This document shows positions 37,022 to 45,386 of a stretch of DNA of 64,000 nucleotides, piece by piece. The stretch comes from an uncultured Dokdonia sp. (GTDB taxonomy: Bacteria; Bacteroidota; Bacteroidia; Flavobacteriales; Flavobacteriaceae): assembly GCF_947492535.1 (NCBI RefSeq), contig NZ_CANLNH010000002.1, positions 186,001 to 250,000 on the forward strand. The letters run 5' to 3'. Each line of letters starts with the position of its first letter. Position 1 is the first letter of the stretch. The position numbers and the translations under genes are program-made. Below the pieces are notes generated by a model. It worked only from the letters and a program-made list of their open reading frames with translations. It was not told where the DNA came from and searched no databases.

Positions 37022-37729
37022 TTAAATCACCTCTTCTCCAGAGAAATAACTTTCAAGTTCTTTAAGTGTTTCTGGAGAGGTCATAATATCTTTTACTTGC
37101 TCTCCTTTTTCAAGTACTACAATACGCTCACAAACTTCAGTTACATGCTGTAAGTCATGACTTGATACAAGTACTGTAATATTTTTATCTGTTGCTAGTT
37201 TTTTTATGATTCCTTTTAAACGTATTTGTGTCGTAGGATCTAGGTTTGCAAATGGCTCATCTAAAATGATAACATCTGGGTTTCCAATAAGCGTAGCTAC
37301 AATACCTACCTTTTTCTGATTTCCTTTAGATAAATCTCTAAGATATTTACGTTTTCCGATAATCTCATCATTAAAGAAATCTTCAAAACCAGCAAGAAGT
37401 GCATCAACATCAGCCTTATTTTCTCCTCTTAGATCTCCTATAAAATAAAAATACTCTTCAGGAGTCAAGTAGCCTATTAAGAAGCTCTCGTCAATAAATG
37501 AAGCAGTATGTGTTTTCCACTCTTCGCCTTTATTTACTTCGTATCCTCCATTTTTAACATACCCAGTGGTAGGTTGAATAAGGTCTAACAAACTGCTAAA
37601 TAAGGTCGTTTTTCCAGCACCATTGTTTCCTACCAGTCCAAAAGATTGTCCTTTAGGAATACTGATTCTTTCTAGGTTTAAAACAGACACTCCATTATAG
37701 TTCTTTGATAAATTATGTATCTCAATCAT
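37022..37729 (-). CDS. ABC transporter ATP-binding protein
   Basis: 235 residues. Walker A GNNGAGKTT at 34-42, signature DLSKGNQKKVG, Walker B VIILDEPFANLDP, switch histidine in VLVSSHD. It resembles the CcmA/YtrB group that drives ABC-2 type exporters. The permease is the DUF5687 gene 4 bp upstream. Substrate unknown. Confidence 0.9.
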   Translation of the reverse strand: MIEIHNLSKNYNGVSVLNLERISIPKGQSFGLVGNNGAGKTTLFSSLLDLIQPTTGYVKNGGYEVNKGEEWKTHTASFIDESFLIGYLTPEEYFYFIGDLRGENKADVDALLAGFEDFFNDEIIGKRKYLRDLSKGNQKKVGIVATLIGNPDVIILDEPFANLDPTTQIRLKGIIKKLATDKNITVLVSSHDLQHVTEVCERIVVLEKGEQVKDIMTSPETLKELESYFSGEEVI

Positions 37730-37733
37730 GGTC

Positions 37734-39203
37734 TTAATTTTTTTGTTTGTAGGCTTGTAATGTTTTGTATTTCTCTTTTTTATAGATCTTAATGATCATA
37801 TCAAATACTTTATTTCTAAAAGCAAATCCTGCTAGTCCTGCAATCGCTACAAGTGCAAAACCAGATACAGGTCCTAGTGTAAAATGTCCTATAGCATATA
37901 ATGCCATAGGTCCTAACATTTTAGGGAGACTAATCAATAATGTTTTAATATTAAAGGCGCTCTTATCCCCAAATGCTTTTTTCCCACTGGTAAGATCGAT
38001 AGGTGTTTTGATATAGGCACCTCCTAATAATACAAGGTGCGCATTGACTCCCATATTAAAGATCGCTCCTACAAGAATAGCAGCAAGTACTTCCCAACCA
38101 AAGTATAGATATGGAATACACAGTATCGTAGAGATTGCTGTTCCAATGACTACGAGCAACCATTTAGATCGCAAATATTCTTTATATCTGATGTTTTGTG
38201 TCATCATTAAAGGATAATACGCACTATCCCAACTTGGCACAAATTGCCCAAAACTAAATAGAAATCCTCCGGTTACAAATACTGCGGCAAACATTCTCCA
38301 AAAAGGACCGCTGTATACCTCAATCGCATTACCGAAAAATAATAATCCATAAAAAAGAAATAACACACTCATAAATATGGTTGTTTTGGAGCGTTTATTA
38401 CGAAGTATTAGCTTTAAATCATTTTTTAAGAAGGTAGACCCTTTTCCAAAACGATCTAACCATTCCATATTCTCTGTGGTCGCAGTTTGTGTCTTTTTAG
38501 ATAACCCTGCATCCAGATATAAACGTTTTATGAAATAGGTAAATGCATAATAAGCAACACCTACAAGAACAACCATAGGTATAATTGCCAGCCAAGGGGT
38601 TTCATATAGTCCCTGAAAAAATGGCCCCGTATAGGCTGTAATATCAAAATACCCGTAATACTGTAATCCTCCTAAAATGATAAATGCAGCTCCAAAAAGT
38701 ACTACAAAAACCGTTTCATCATTTAAAAATACATTGATAAAGTTATTAATGTAAATCAATGCCATAATTCCTAAATGCCAACCTATAATTCCTACAAGAC
38801 TATACCCTTGTGCTAAAAGAACGATACTAAACGGAATAAAAAAGAAGGCATGAATAATATTAAAGAATGACAATGCTGTTTTCCCTAAAGCAAAATTTAC
38901 AATTTTACTTTTCTTAAAAGGCATCAGCAACATAGGTTTGATATTAATAACAGGCATTTTCTGAAAGAAATACCTCGCTATTAAGTCGGCAACAAAGTAA
39001 TAAATAAGAAATTTATTTACCGTTACTAAAGGTTCTAGCTCCATTTTTTGCAAACCAAAAAATAGTCCTACACCCAATCCGACAAACACAAAAATGAAAT
39101 AGAGTGCCCCCAATCCCATCAGAATTTTCAGGAATAGGTTTACTTGAAAAGAAGCACTCCTAAAGAATGCTTTCCATTCTAAATTTAGAAATCGTTTAAT
39201 CAT
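37734..39203 (-). CDS. DUF5687 membrane protein (ABC-2-like permease)
   Basis: 489 residues with about 12 membrane helices. Starts MIKRFLNLEWKAFFRSASFQVNLFLKILMG, which fits the DUF5687 family, and carries a middle cytosolic loop with FLKNDLKLILRNKRSKTTIF. It is followed 4 bp later by the ATPase gene, so the two form an export system. Divergent from the reductase at 39299. Confidence 0.8.
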   Translation of the reverse strand: MIKRFLNLEWKAFFRSASFQVNLFLKILMGLGALYFIFVFVGLGVGLFFGLQKMELEPLVTVNKFLIYYFVADLIARYFFQKMPVINIKPMLLMPFKKSKIVNFALGKTALSFFNIIHAFFFIPFSIVLLAQGYSLVGIIGWHLGIMALIYINNFINVFLNDETVFVVLFGAAFIILGGLQYYGYFDITAYTGPFFQGLYETPWLAIIPMVVLVGVAYYAFTYFIKRLYLDAGLSKKTQTATTENMEWLDRFGKGSTFLKNDLKLILRNKRSKTTIFMSVLFLFYGLLFFGNAIEVYSGPFWRMFAAVFVTGGFLFSFGQFVPSWDSAYYPLMMTQNIRYKEYLRSKWLLVVIGTAISTILCIPYLYFGWEVLAAILVGAIFNMGVNAHLVLLGGAYIKTPIDLTSGKKAFGDKSAFNIKTLLISLPKMLGPMALYAIGHFTLGPVSGFALVAIAGLAGFAFRNKVFDMIIKIYKKEKYKTLQAYKQKN

Positions 39204-39274
39204 TGCTCTTGATTGTTTACGAGTTGTTAGTGTTTAAAAAATGTAAATTGTTACATAGTACTGTGAATCCTTTG

Positions 39275-39282
39275 TATTTTTG
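39275..39282 (+). promoter_or_regulatory. Probable -7 box of reductase gene
   Basis: TATTTTTG, 17 bp before the ATG at 39299; a ttg lies 24 bp further upstream. Confidence 0.5.
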
Positions 39283-39298
39283 CCATCAAAAATAAACA

Positions 39299-40354
39299 AT
39301 GGCAGATTTCCATACACTTACTATACAATCAATTACCCGAGAAACAGCACACGCTATTTCTGTTGGTTTTTTGATTCCTTCAGACTTAAAAGACATTTTT
39401 AGCTATCAAGCTGGACAATATATTACTTTAAAAACAACGATCAATGGACAAGAAGTACGTCGTGCCTATTCCATTTGTAGTACTCCTGAAAGTGGAGAAT
39501 TACGTGTTGCTATTAAGGAAGTAGAAGGTGGTACGTTTTCTACATTTGCAAATCAATCGTTAAAGGAAGGCGATACCCTTGAGGTAGCACCACCTGAAGG
39601 AAGGTTTCTCTTAGATTCCGCTTTCGCGAAAGCAAAAAAAACCTATTTAGCATTTGCAGCAGGCTCAGGGATCACTCCCATTATGAGTATGATCAAAACT
39701 ACGCTCGAAACGTCTACAGAAAGTGGTTTTGTACTTGTTTACGGAAACAAACGTCCAGAAGATGCCATTTTTAGAGATGCTTTACTTGCGTTAAGAGATC
39801 AATATAAAGATCGTTTTTCTATCGAGTTTATTTATAGTCAGTCGCGAGAAGACGGCGCTCATTTTGGACGTATTATGAAGTCTACGGTAAATTTTGTGGT
39901 TAAAAACAAATATGCCTCTCACGAGTTTAGCGATTACTATTTATGTGGTCCTGAAGCCATGATTAAAGAGGTAAGTAATGTATTAACCTCAAACGGTGTT
40001 GCCGATTCAACTATTCATTTTGAACTTTTTACAGCATCTACAGAGACTGCTGTCATAGAAGAAGCATTGGATGGAAAATCGCACGTTAAAATTCTTGTAG
40101 ATGATGAAGAATTTGAATTGACCATGTCTCAAGATGCTATCATTCTAGATGCAGCTCTTGACGAAGATATCGATGCACCACACTCATGCCAAGGTGGTAT
40201 TTGTAGTAGTTGTATTGCACGTGTGACCGAAGGAACTGCTGTGATGGAGAAAAACCAAATCTTAACCGATAGTGAAGTAGCCGAAGGACTTATCCTTACA
40301 TGTCAAGCGCATCCTACCTCAACAAAACTGGTGGTAGATTATGACGATGTGTAA
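39299..40354 (+). CDS. PaaE-like ferredoxin/flavin reductase
   Basis: 351 residues, three modules: FAD-binding FNR domain (R55-AYS motif in VRRAYSICS), NAD(P)-binding domain (AGSGITP at 121-127), and a C-terminal plant-type [2Fe-2S] ferredoxin with cysteines 297, 302, 305 and 335. This order matches PaaE, the reductase of phenylacetyl-CoA epoxidase, and related monooxygenase reductases, but paaABCD are not nearby, so it may serve another oxygenase such as a lipid desaturase. Residues 107-112 (SAFAKA), at the FAD/NAD domain border, come from a dispersed palindrome. Confidence 0.9.
   Translation: MADFHTLTIQSITRETAHAISVGFLIPSDLKDIFSYQAGQYITLKTTINGQEVRRAYSICSTPESGELRVAIKEVEGGTFSTFANQSLKEGDTLEVAPPEGRFLLDSAFAKAKKTYLAFAAGSGITPIMSMIKTTLETSTESGFVLVYGNKRPEDAIFRDALLALRDQYKDRFSIEFIYSQSREDGAHFGRIMKSTVNFVVKNKYASHEFSDYYLCGPEAMIKEVSNVLTSNGVADSTIHFELFTASTETAVIEEALDGKSHVKILVDDEEFELTMSQDAIILDAALDEDIDAPHSCQGGICSSCIARVTEGTAVMEKNQILTDSEVAEGLILTCQAHPTSTKLVVDYDDV
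39619..39633. repeat. Dispersed palindrome copy 11 (inside PaaE-like gene)
   Basis: cgctttcgcgaaagc, read as SAFAKA between the FAD and NAD domains. Confidence 0.9.
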
Positions 40355-40652
40355 TATAGCCGTTAGTTATTAGTCTTTAGAGCATTCTCTTTTAGAAAAA
40401 CCCTCATTACTGAAACAAGTTCAGCACAGGCACTAGCCTTCTCCCTTGGGGAGAAGGGATGTATTATCTGCTAAAAGGAATAGTCAAGAAAGTATAAAAA
40501 ATAGAGTAATACTCTAAATTAGAGTATTACTCTATTTTTTGATCTTGATTCTTGAAGCGAAGCGATCCTGTCCACTGGCAGCCAGGCTTGATTCTATTTT
40601 AAATTACCATTTCTTTTAGATTTTTAGAGATTGTAATTTGTATTTTTCGAGC
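40355..40652. other. Gene-free spacer with several inverted repeats
   Basis: 298 bp. Holds ctgaaacaagttcag (40410-40424), a 9-bp hairpin ccttctccc/gggagaagg (40437-40457), a strong bidirectional terminator (40496-40540) and a decayed cctg...cagg repeat (40567-40586). Confidence 0.6.
40496..40540. terminator. Bidirectional terminator-like hairpin
   Basis: 21-bp perfect stem with a 3-nt loop (aat), A6 on one side and T6 on the other. It would end the transcript of the reductase gene. Confidence 0.85.
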
Positions 40653-40946
40653 ATGTGGACCTATTACCGAGATGTTACTTTATATACACTTGTTATTACA
40701 GTATTCTTTTCTTTCGCTAGTGCCGGGATGTATGATTCATTTATAGAAAGGCTCTATAATCTAGTCATTATTTTTGGCGTTTTCGGAACAGGATTAGGCG
40801 TTCTTGCTTTTAATTATTTTCAGAAAGCACAATATTATATGTATCATAATCTTGGTTTTACAAGAGCGCAACTTATTAAACGAACCTGGTATGTAAATAG
40901 CATTATCGCTATTATTTTTATAGGCATACTCGCTCTTTTAGGATGA
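40653..40946 (+). CDS. Small membrane protein paired with an ABC ATPase
   Basis: 97 residues from ATG 40653 (a TTG at 40638 adds five residues). Three membrane helices (about 8-26, 34-53, 75-95) and a cytosolic segment QKAQYYMYHNLGFTRAQLIKRTW that looks like a coupling helix for an ATPase. It overlaps the ATPase gene by 4 bp. Probably a minimal permease half, but I do not recognise the family. Confidence 0.7.
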   Translation: MWTYYRDVTLYTLVITVFFSFASAGMYDSFIERLYNLVIIFGVFGTGLGVLAFNYFQKAQYYMYHNLGFTRAQLIKRTWYVNSIIAIIFIGILALLG

Positions 40947-41605
40947 AAAAAGTAGTACAGATACAACATGCTCGTAAGAGGTTTGGCAAAAAAGAAGTGC
41001 TTAAAGACGTTTCTTTACAGTTCGCTCAAGGCGAAATCGTAAGTTTGTTTGGTCGCAACGGTTCTGGAAAATCTACCTTACTTAAAATTGTATTTGGAAC
41101 TCTTAAAGCAGACAATATTGAATTACAAATACATGGAAAAAATATACACCCAAAAGATGTCATTCCTAATCAATGGATAGGGTATTTACCACAAGACAAC
41201 TTCCTTCCTAGGCATTTAAAAGTACGTGATGTAATTCCTTTATTTCATACAGATGGTGATGATCAAGATCGTATTTTCAGAGCGCCTTTTGTAGAAAAAA
41301 TAACCACTCGTAAAATAGGGACTTTATCGTTGGGCGAACTTCGGTATCTTGAGTTATTATTGGTAGCGCATCTAGAACATCCTTTTTTATTACTGGATGA
41401 ACCTTTTTCTATGATTGAACCATTATACAAAAAAGCAATCAAAGAGTTTTTATTTTCGCTTAAAGCGAAAAAAGGAATTTTATTAACTGATCATTATTAC
41501 AGAGATGTACTGGATATTTCCGACCGTAATTTGGTGATAATAGATGGCGTTTGTACAACTGCTGAAAATGTAGAAGATTTGAAACGGTTAGGGTATTTGA
41601 AATAA
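40943..41605 (+). CDS. ABC transporter ATP-binding protein, divergent
   Basis: 220 residues. Walker A GRNGSGKST at 37-45, signature LSLGELRYLELLL in place of LSGGQ, Walker B FLLLDEPFSMIEP with a changed D-loop (SMIEP instead of SGLDP), and the switch histidine in LLTDHYYRDV. It should bind and probably hydrolyse ATP. Paired with the preceding 97-residue membrane protein. Substrate unknown. Confidence 0.85.
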   Translation: MKKVVQIQHARKRFGKKEVLKDVSLQFAQGEIVSLFGRNGSGKSTLLKIVFGTLKADNIELQIHGKNIHPKDVIPNQWIGYLPQDNFLPRHLKVRDVIPLFHTDGDDQDRIFRAPFVEKITTRKIGTLSLGELRYLELLLVAHLEHPFLLLDEPFSMIEPLYKKAIKEFLFSLKAKKGILLTDHYYRDVLDISDRNLVIIDGVCTTAENVEDLKRLGYLK

Positions 41606-41655
41606 TATCTAGAATCTACATAAAAAACAGGCTTATAGCTAGTTTTAAAAATATA

Positions 41656-42003
41656 TTACAAATTAATAAACCTTTCTTTAATTATCTTATAATTGTTAAC
41701 GGTTATGAATTTAGAGAAGTTAACTACTCTCTTCTCATTACCATAAATAAGTTGTAGTTTTTCTAGGTCATTTTCAGTTACAAATAAAGTCTTAGAAAGT
41801 GCGTGATATTGCTTTAAAAGAGGTGCTACAAAATCATCATTTTCTATTGCCCAACTTGCATCTTCTAAGTCTTTATACATAAAACCTATGTCGTCAGAAA
41901 TAGTATTACTCCAGGTGATTTTAAGCTTATATTCTAGACCGTAGATTAGATAATTAACAAATAGATAATCATATATATTTCGTCCTGTAATTACTATATC
42001 CAT
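41656..42003 (-). CDS. Unrecognised protein of the DxD cassette
   Basis: 115 residues, no signal peptide, no membrane helix. Starts MDIVITGRNIYDYLFVNYLIYGLEYKLKITW and contains an alpha-helical middle (LLKQYHALSKTLFVTENDLEKLQLIYG). I do not recognise it. It overlaps the upstream DxD gene by 10 bp and is last in a four-gene cassette with tight overlaps, so it most likely acts with those proteins. Confidence 0.6.
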   Translation of the reverse strand: MDIVITGRNIYDYLFVNYLIYGLEYKLKITWSNTISDDIGFMYKDLEDASWAIENDDFVAPLLKQYHALSKTLFVTENDLEKLQLIYGNEKRVVNFSKFITVNNYKIIKERFINL

Positions 42004-42902
42004 TCTAAAAAAGTATTAACTGTATTTTTATTTTCTTTATATATTTCTAACATCACTTCTTGTACGTGGGTATTTTTATCATCTTTTTGACTTACTAAAT
42101 GGCAATATTCATGTTTACGCCAGCTATGATGACTAATCTCTATAACATCATCCCAATTGATATCTCGGTACTTTTTTTTGTAAAAAACACCCCAAACTCC
42201 AGGATAATTTTCATATTTATCTGGAATTACTTCTGTAACTGGCACCTTATTTTTTTCACATAGATAATGTAAGAGCGCCTCTTCTAAAACAAGGTATACA
42301 TCCTGAAAATTGAGTAAAAAAAACTCTTTTTGAAGTCCCTCAGGCATTGCAGCATATTTATTGATATTTTTATGAGAATACTCTAAAAAGGTATTGAAAT
42401 ACTCGTCTCTAATTATTGAGTCTTTCGTGAAACCAAAAACTCCAGGATTATAGTTATTACGTATGTCTTTTGTGTAATCTGGCAAGATGTAATCAAAGTG
42501 TTTTATTTTATTACAATAAATATACCTCACAAAATAACCTTCATTACTTTGTACTAATGTATCTTCAAATTCAGGAACGGGTTTAAACAAATACACATCA
42601 TTATCAAAGTGAACAAAATCTTTACCTTTAAATAACTCTACAGAATATAATTTATACGCACTCATTTTGAATGGACGTATATATGGATAATTGTCTAGTG
42701 CATTTACTACTTTCGTATAAGGAAAGGCATCTCCTATAAGCTCTCTTCCTTTGGTATCTGTAATTAAGATAAACTCATCTCCTTTTTTTAAATATCTGGA
42801 AATAGATAATGCGCTTAGATAGTGTAAACTCAACATATAGGATACATCTTCTTTCTTTAGCGTGTGCAATAAATCTGTACTAAATGTTTGACTATATATC
42901 AT
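41994..42902 (-). CDS. DxD glycosyltransferase-like protein 2
   Basis: 302 residues. It shares its plan with the protein encoded just upstream: an N-terminal sheet with ILITDTKGRELI, a DxD-type motif FVHFDNDVYLFKP (D100, D102) and the later NPGVFGF, like GT-A fold enzymes. The pattern resembles the DUF6734 group (recognition from memory, unchecked). It may transfer a sugar, but no acceptor is known. It starts on the stop codon region of the preceding gene (overlap 1 bp). Confidence 0.65.
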   Translation of the reverse strand: MIYSQTFSTDLLHTLKKEDVSYMLSLHYLSALSISRYLKKGDEFILITDTKGRELIGDAFPYTKVVNALDNYPYIRPFKMSAYKLYSVELFKGKDFVHFDNDVYLFKPVPEFEDTLVQSNEGYFVRYIYCNKIKHFDYILPDYTKDIRNNYNPGVFGFTKDSIIRDEYFNTFLEYSHKNINKYAAMPEGLQKEFFLLNFQDVYLVLEEALLHYLCEKNKVPVTEVIPDKYENYPGVWGVFYKKKYRDINWDDVIEISHHSWRKHEYCHLVSQKDDKNTHVQEVMLEIYKENKNTVNTFLEWI

Positions 42903-43690
42903 TATTTTATTTCTTTAATTCTTTGTTTTACCAACGCTTGAAAAGAGTCTGTATATTTTGAACTTCCTAATGCATGAACAAATCCATAATGATCACACGC
43001 TTCAACTAAATCTTCATTTTCATTGATAATAAATTTTGGCTCCTTCTTTAGTTTATTTGTGAGAACAGGCAAGCTATACTGTTCTATTACTAGCATCTTC
43101 TCATAATATCTAAACTCATTTTTATAGAAGTCATTAATCTTAGGGTTATTTTTATAAATAGATACTAACTCTCTAAATAAATTAGCATACTCAATAAATA
43201 ATTGTGTGTCTTTAAAAGCCAATACACCACAATTGTATGAATGTCTAATATCTGAGACTAGAACATTTGAGACTGAACCTAAAAGATCTACCTGAGGCAC
43301 ATAGTCATTGGTAAAAGCATTTTGAGCCTCTATCATTTGAGTTAAGACATCATAATCAGATTCAAAAAGGGATTTTATTGTATTGGATTTTAAAAATACA
43401 TCTCCGTCTATATGAATACTATGTAATCCTTCTAATTCTAAAGCTCTTATTTTACCCAAAGACCAGTATGTTGAGTCTTCTGGCTTTAAATCATTTAAAC
43501 TTAACTCTATTCGGTCGTAACCAATATTTTTCAATAATTCATACCCTGCATTATCAGTATGTAAAACCACTTCATATCCCAATCGCTTCGCATATAAAAA
43601 AGACAAATAATAGCTCTTTTCAAATTGATTTTGAAGGCCCCATCTATTATTTAAGAGTGGTAAGGAATATAATGAGTGAATAATGATCAT
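42902..43690 (-). CDS. DxD glycosyltransferase-like protein 1
   Basis: 262 residues. MIIIHSLYSLPLLNNRWG, then VVLHTDNAGYELLKNIGY, the DxD motif HIDGDVFLKS (D95, D97) and CGVLAFKD. Same architecture as the next gene and as DUF6734-type proteins; probably a GT-A fold glycosyltransferase. It overlaps the small beta protein gene by 4 bp, and the pair of related enzymes suggests gene duplication or two successive transfers. Confidence 0.65.
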   Translation of the reverse strand: MIIIHSLYSLPLLNNRWGLQNQFEKSYYLSFLYAKRLGYEVVLHTDNAGYELLKNIGYDRIELSLNDLKPEDSTYWSLGKIRALELEGLHSIHIDGDVFLKSNTIKSLFESDYDVLTQMIEAQNAFTNDYVPQVDLLGSVSNVLVSDIRHSYNCGVLAFKDTQLFIEYANLFRELVSIYKNNPKINDFYKNEFRYYEKMLVIEQYSLPVLTNKLKKEPKFIINENEDLVEACDHYGFVHALGSSKYTDSFQALVKQRIKEIK

Positions 43691-43995
43691 AAAGCGCCTA
43701 TGGTTTGGTTTCCTTTTGCATAATAATACACGCTATCATCACAACCGTCTTCTGAAATTTTAAAGGTACTTCCTCTCCATAGACTCCAATCTAATGCTGT
43801 TGGAACTGCTTCATAACTCACCCTTACTTCTAATTCATAATTTCCAACAATAGTGATGTTTGGAGTCATTATATCTGATAGGTCTATATCAAAATCTATC
43901 CAGGTTTGATCTCCTACACGTCTATATCTTCCTTGACCGCTTAAAATAGGTTCCATATTATTTTCTGTTTCTACTGTAAATCTTACTTGACACAT
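43687..43995 (-). CDS. Small beta-sandwich-like protein of the DxD cassette
   Basis: 102 residues, no signal peptide. RYRRVGDQTWIDFDIDLSDI and NYELEVRVSYEAVPTALDWSLWRGSTFKIS look like strands of a fibronectin-III/Ig-like fold, with two cysteines (C2 and C89). First gene of the cassette, joined by a 4-bp overlap to the first DxD gene. A small beta protein next to two putative glycosyltransferases could be their acceptor (speculation). Confidence 0.6.
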   Translation of the reverse strand: MCQVRFTVETENNMEPILSGQGRYRRVGDQTWIDFDIDLSDIMTPNITIVGNYELEVRVSYEAVPTALDWSLWRGSTFKISEDGCDDSVYYYAKGNQTIGAL

Positions 43996-44083
43996 TTTTT
44001 ATTCATTTATGATTATTTTAAAAAAGAGCGCTTATTTTATATAAATGCTTATGGTAAAATCTCTCAAGCGCTAAAAGCTAATT

Positions 44084-44296
44084 TTAATAGAATACTGGGT
44101 ATTCTGTATGCAAACTTCTATTAAATAAGTCTATTTTAAAATTTTTAACCCTCTGTTTATCAGTAGCTTCATCATATTGTTTTGTTTTAAGAAAATAAGC
44201 AGGTATAAATAGTTCTTGAGGAAAGCCCATGAGGCATTCAACAGATTTTTCGTTTTTACGCTGTTTAATGATTACTTCGGTAGATAAGATGGAGTA
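44084..44296 (-). pseudogene. Short coding-like remnant or small ORF
   Basis: Seventy codons open between two stops. The first ATG (44230) gives 48 residues beginning MGFPQELFIPAYFLKTKQYD, but the codons before it (TEVIIKQRKNEKSVECL) also look like protein, so a gene that has lost its 5' end is more likely than a complete small gene. No family recognised. It lies 88 bp upstream of the DxD cassette on the same strand. Confidence 0.35.
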
Positions 44297-44312
44297 TTAA
44301 ACCTCCTAGAAT

Positions 44313-44340
44313 AAAAAAACCTCTCATTTCTGAGAGGTTT
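44313..44340 (-). terminator. Terminator after nitronate monooxygenase
   Basis: 10-bp perfect stem aaacctctca / tgagaggttt, loop tttc, seven T on the minus strand. Confidence 0.9.
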
Positions 44341-44382
44341 CATACTAAGGAAACCTTAGTGATAGCTTAAACGATTTATTTC

Positions 44383-45333
44383 TTAAATAAATCGTTTAAT
44401 AATTTCTTTTACAGGCTTAATAGCTGTTGTTTTTTCGATAGAAGGTCCCGCCACCCATACAGTTTTATACGTGGCTCCTTGTGCTGCTTTGGTCGTATCT
44501 CGCATTCCTTTTGCAAAACGAATCATTTTCACCCATTTTTTGAGTTTTTTATTCTTATTAAGAATACCTTCCAGCCACGTTTGTTCTGTCCCTATTTTTT
44601 GAACATACGGTGTATTAATAACGGTACAGGGCGTTCCTGATATTTTTTGAGTCATCACAATATCATCAGCGCCATAATCTACACAAGCTTGTTTATATTC
44701 TTGAGAAACAGGTGCTTCTTCACTTGCAATAAAAGGGCTCCCTATACTTGCCCCTATGGCCCCGTAAGAGATCATTTTATCTAGATCTGCTTTATCAGCA
44801 ATCCCTCCTGCAGAAATAACAGGGATGGTACAGTTTTCATTCAATTCTTTAATCAATGCTTCTGGGGTCGCATCACCTCTATGACCACCTGCTTGGTTAT
44901 TTACAGCAACTAAAGCATCGCATCCCATGGCTTCTACTTTTTTAGAATACGCCAGATCTACTACATCACAAAACACTTTAATTCCTTTTGGTTTTGCACT
45001 TTCTATCACTTGCCTTGGACTTCCTAATGATGTAATAATAAAATCAACACCAAGCTCACAAGCAGCTTCTAATTGTGCTGGATATTTTAAATTAGATTTA
45101 TTGACAATAAGATTAATTCCAAAAGCTCCTCCAGGCACTTTTGCTGCTTTTAATTCAGTAATCGCTGCTTTTAACTCTTCTATAGTCCTGTAGTTAAGTG
45201 CTGGTACACAAGCTGCAATCCCAGACTCCATTCCTGCAGTAAGCATCGCTACATTAGACACTAAAAACATAGGTGCCATAATAATAGGGTGCTTTATATC
45301 AAGAAGTTCTGTAAGTGGTGTTTTCTGGCTCAT
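44383..45333 (-). CDS. Nitronate monooxygenase family flavoprotein
   Basis: 316 residues, TIM barrel binding FMN. N-terminal HPIIMAPMFLVSN, AFGINLIV, the NNQAGGHRG motif with the catalytic histidine region, and the phosphate-binding PVISAGGIADKADL / GASIGSPFI. It oxidises alkyl nitronates or reduces quinone-like substrates; the family also includes enoyl reductases (FabK), so the substrate is not fixed. Single gene with own promoter and terminator. Confidence 0.85.
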   Translation of the reverse strand: MSQKTPLTELLDIKHPIIMAPMFLVSNVAMLTAGMESGIAACVPALNYRTIEELKAAITELKAAKVPGGAFGINLIVNKSNLKYPAQLEAACELGVDFIITSLGSPRQVIESAKPKGIKVFCDVVDLAYSKKVEAMGCDALVAVNNQAGGHRGDATPEALIKELNENCTIPVISAGGIADKADLDKMISYGAIGASIGSPFIASEEAPVSQEYKQACVDYGADDIVMTQKISGTPCTVINTPYVQKIGTEQTWLEGILNKNKKLKKWVKMIRFAKGMRDTTKAAQGATYKTVWVAGPSIEKTTAIKPVKEIIKRFI

Positions 45334-45360
45334 GATTTTTATTTTGGATATTCAAAGATA

Positions 45361-45368
45361 CAAAAATA
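45361..45368 (-). promoter_or_regulatory. Probable -7 box of nitronate monooxygenase gene
   Basis: Minus strand TATTTTTG, 28 bp before the ATG at 45333. Confidence 0.5.
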
Positions 45369-45386
45369 GTATGCATGCATAATAAA

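Larger units (their letters stand above)
43996..44382. other. 387-bp spacer between the cassette and the monooxygenase
   Basis: Holds the 44084-44296 remnant and the monooxygenase terminator. No -7 consensus for the cassette was recognised with confidence. Confidence 0.5.

Noticed and set aside
41454-41473. Hairpin ttttcgcttaaagcgaaaaa in the ABC ATPase gene
   Set aside because: Resembles the dispersed palindrome only in part (no ttcgcgaa centre) and codes for normal residues; treated as chance.
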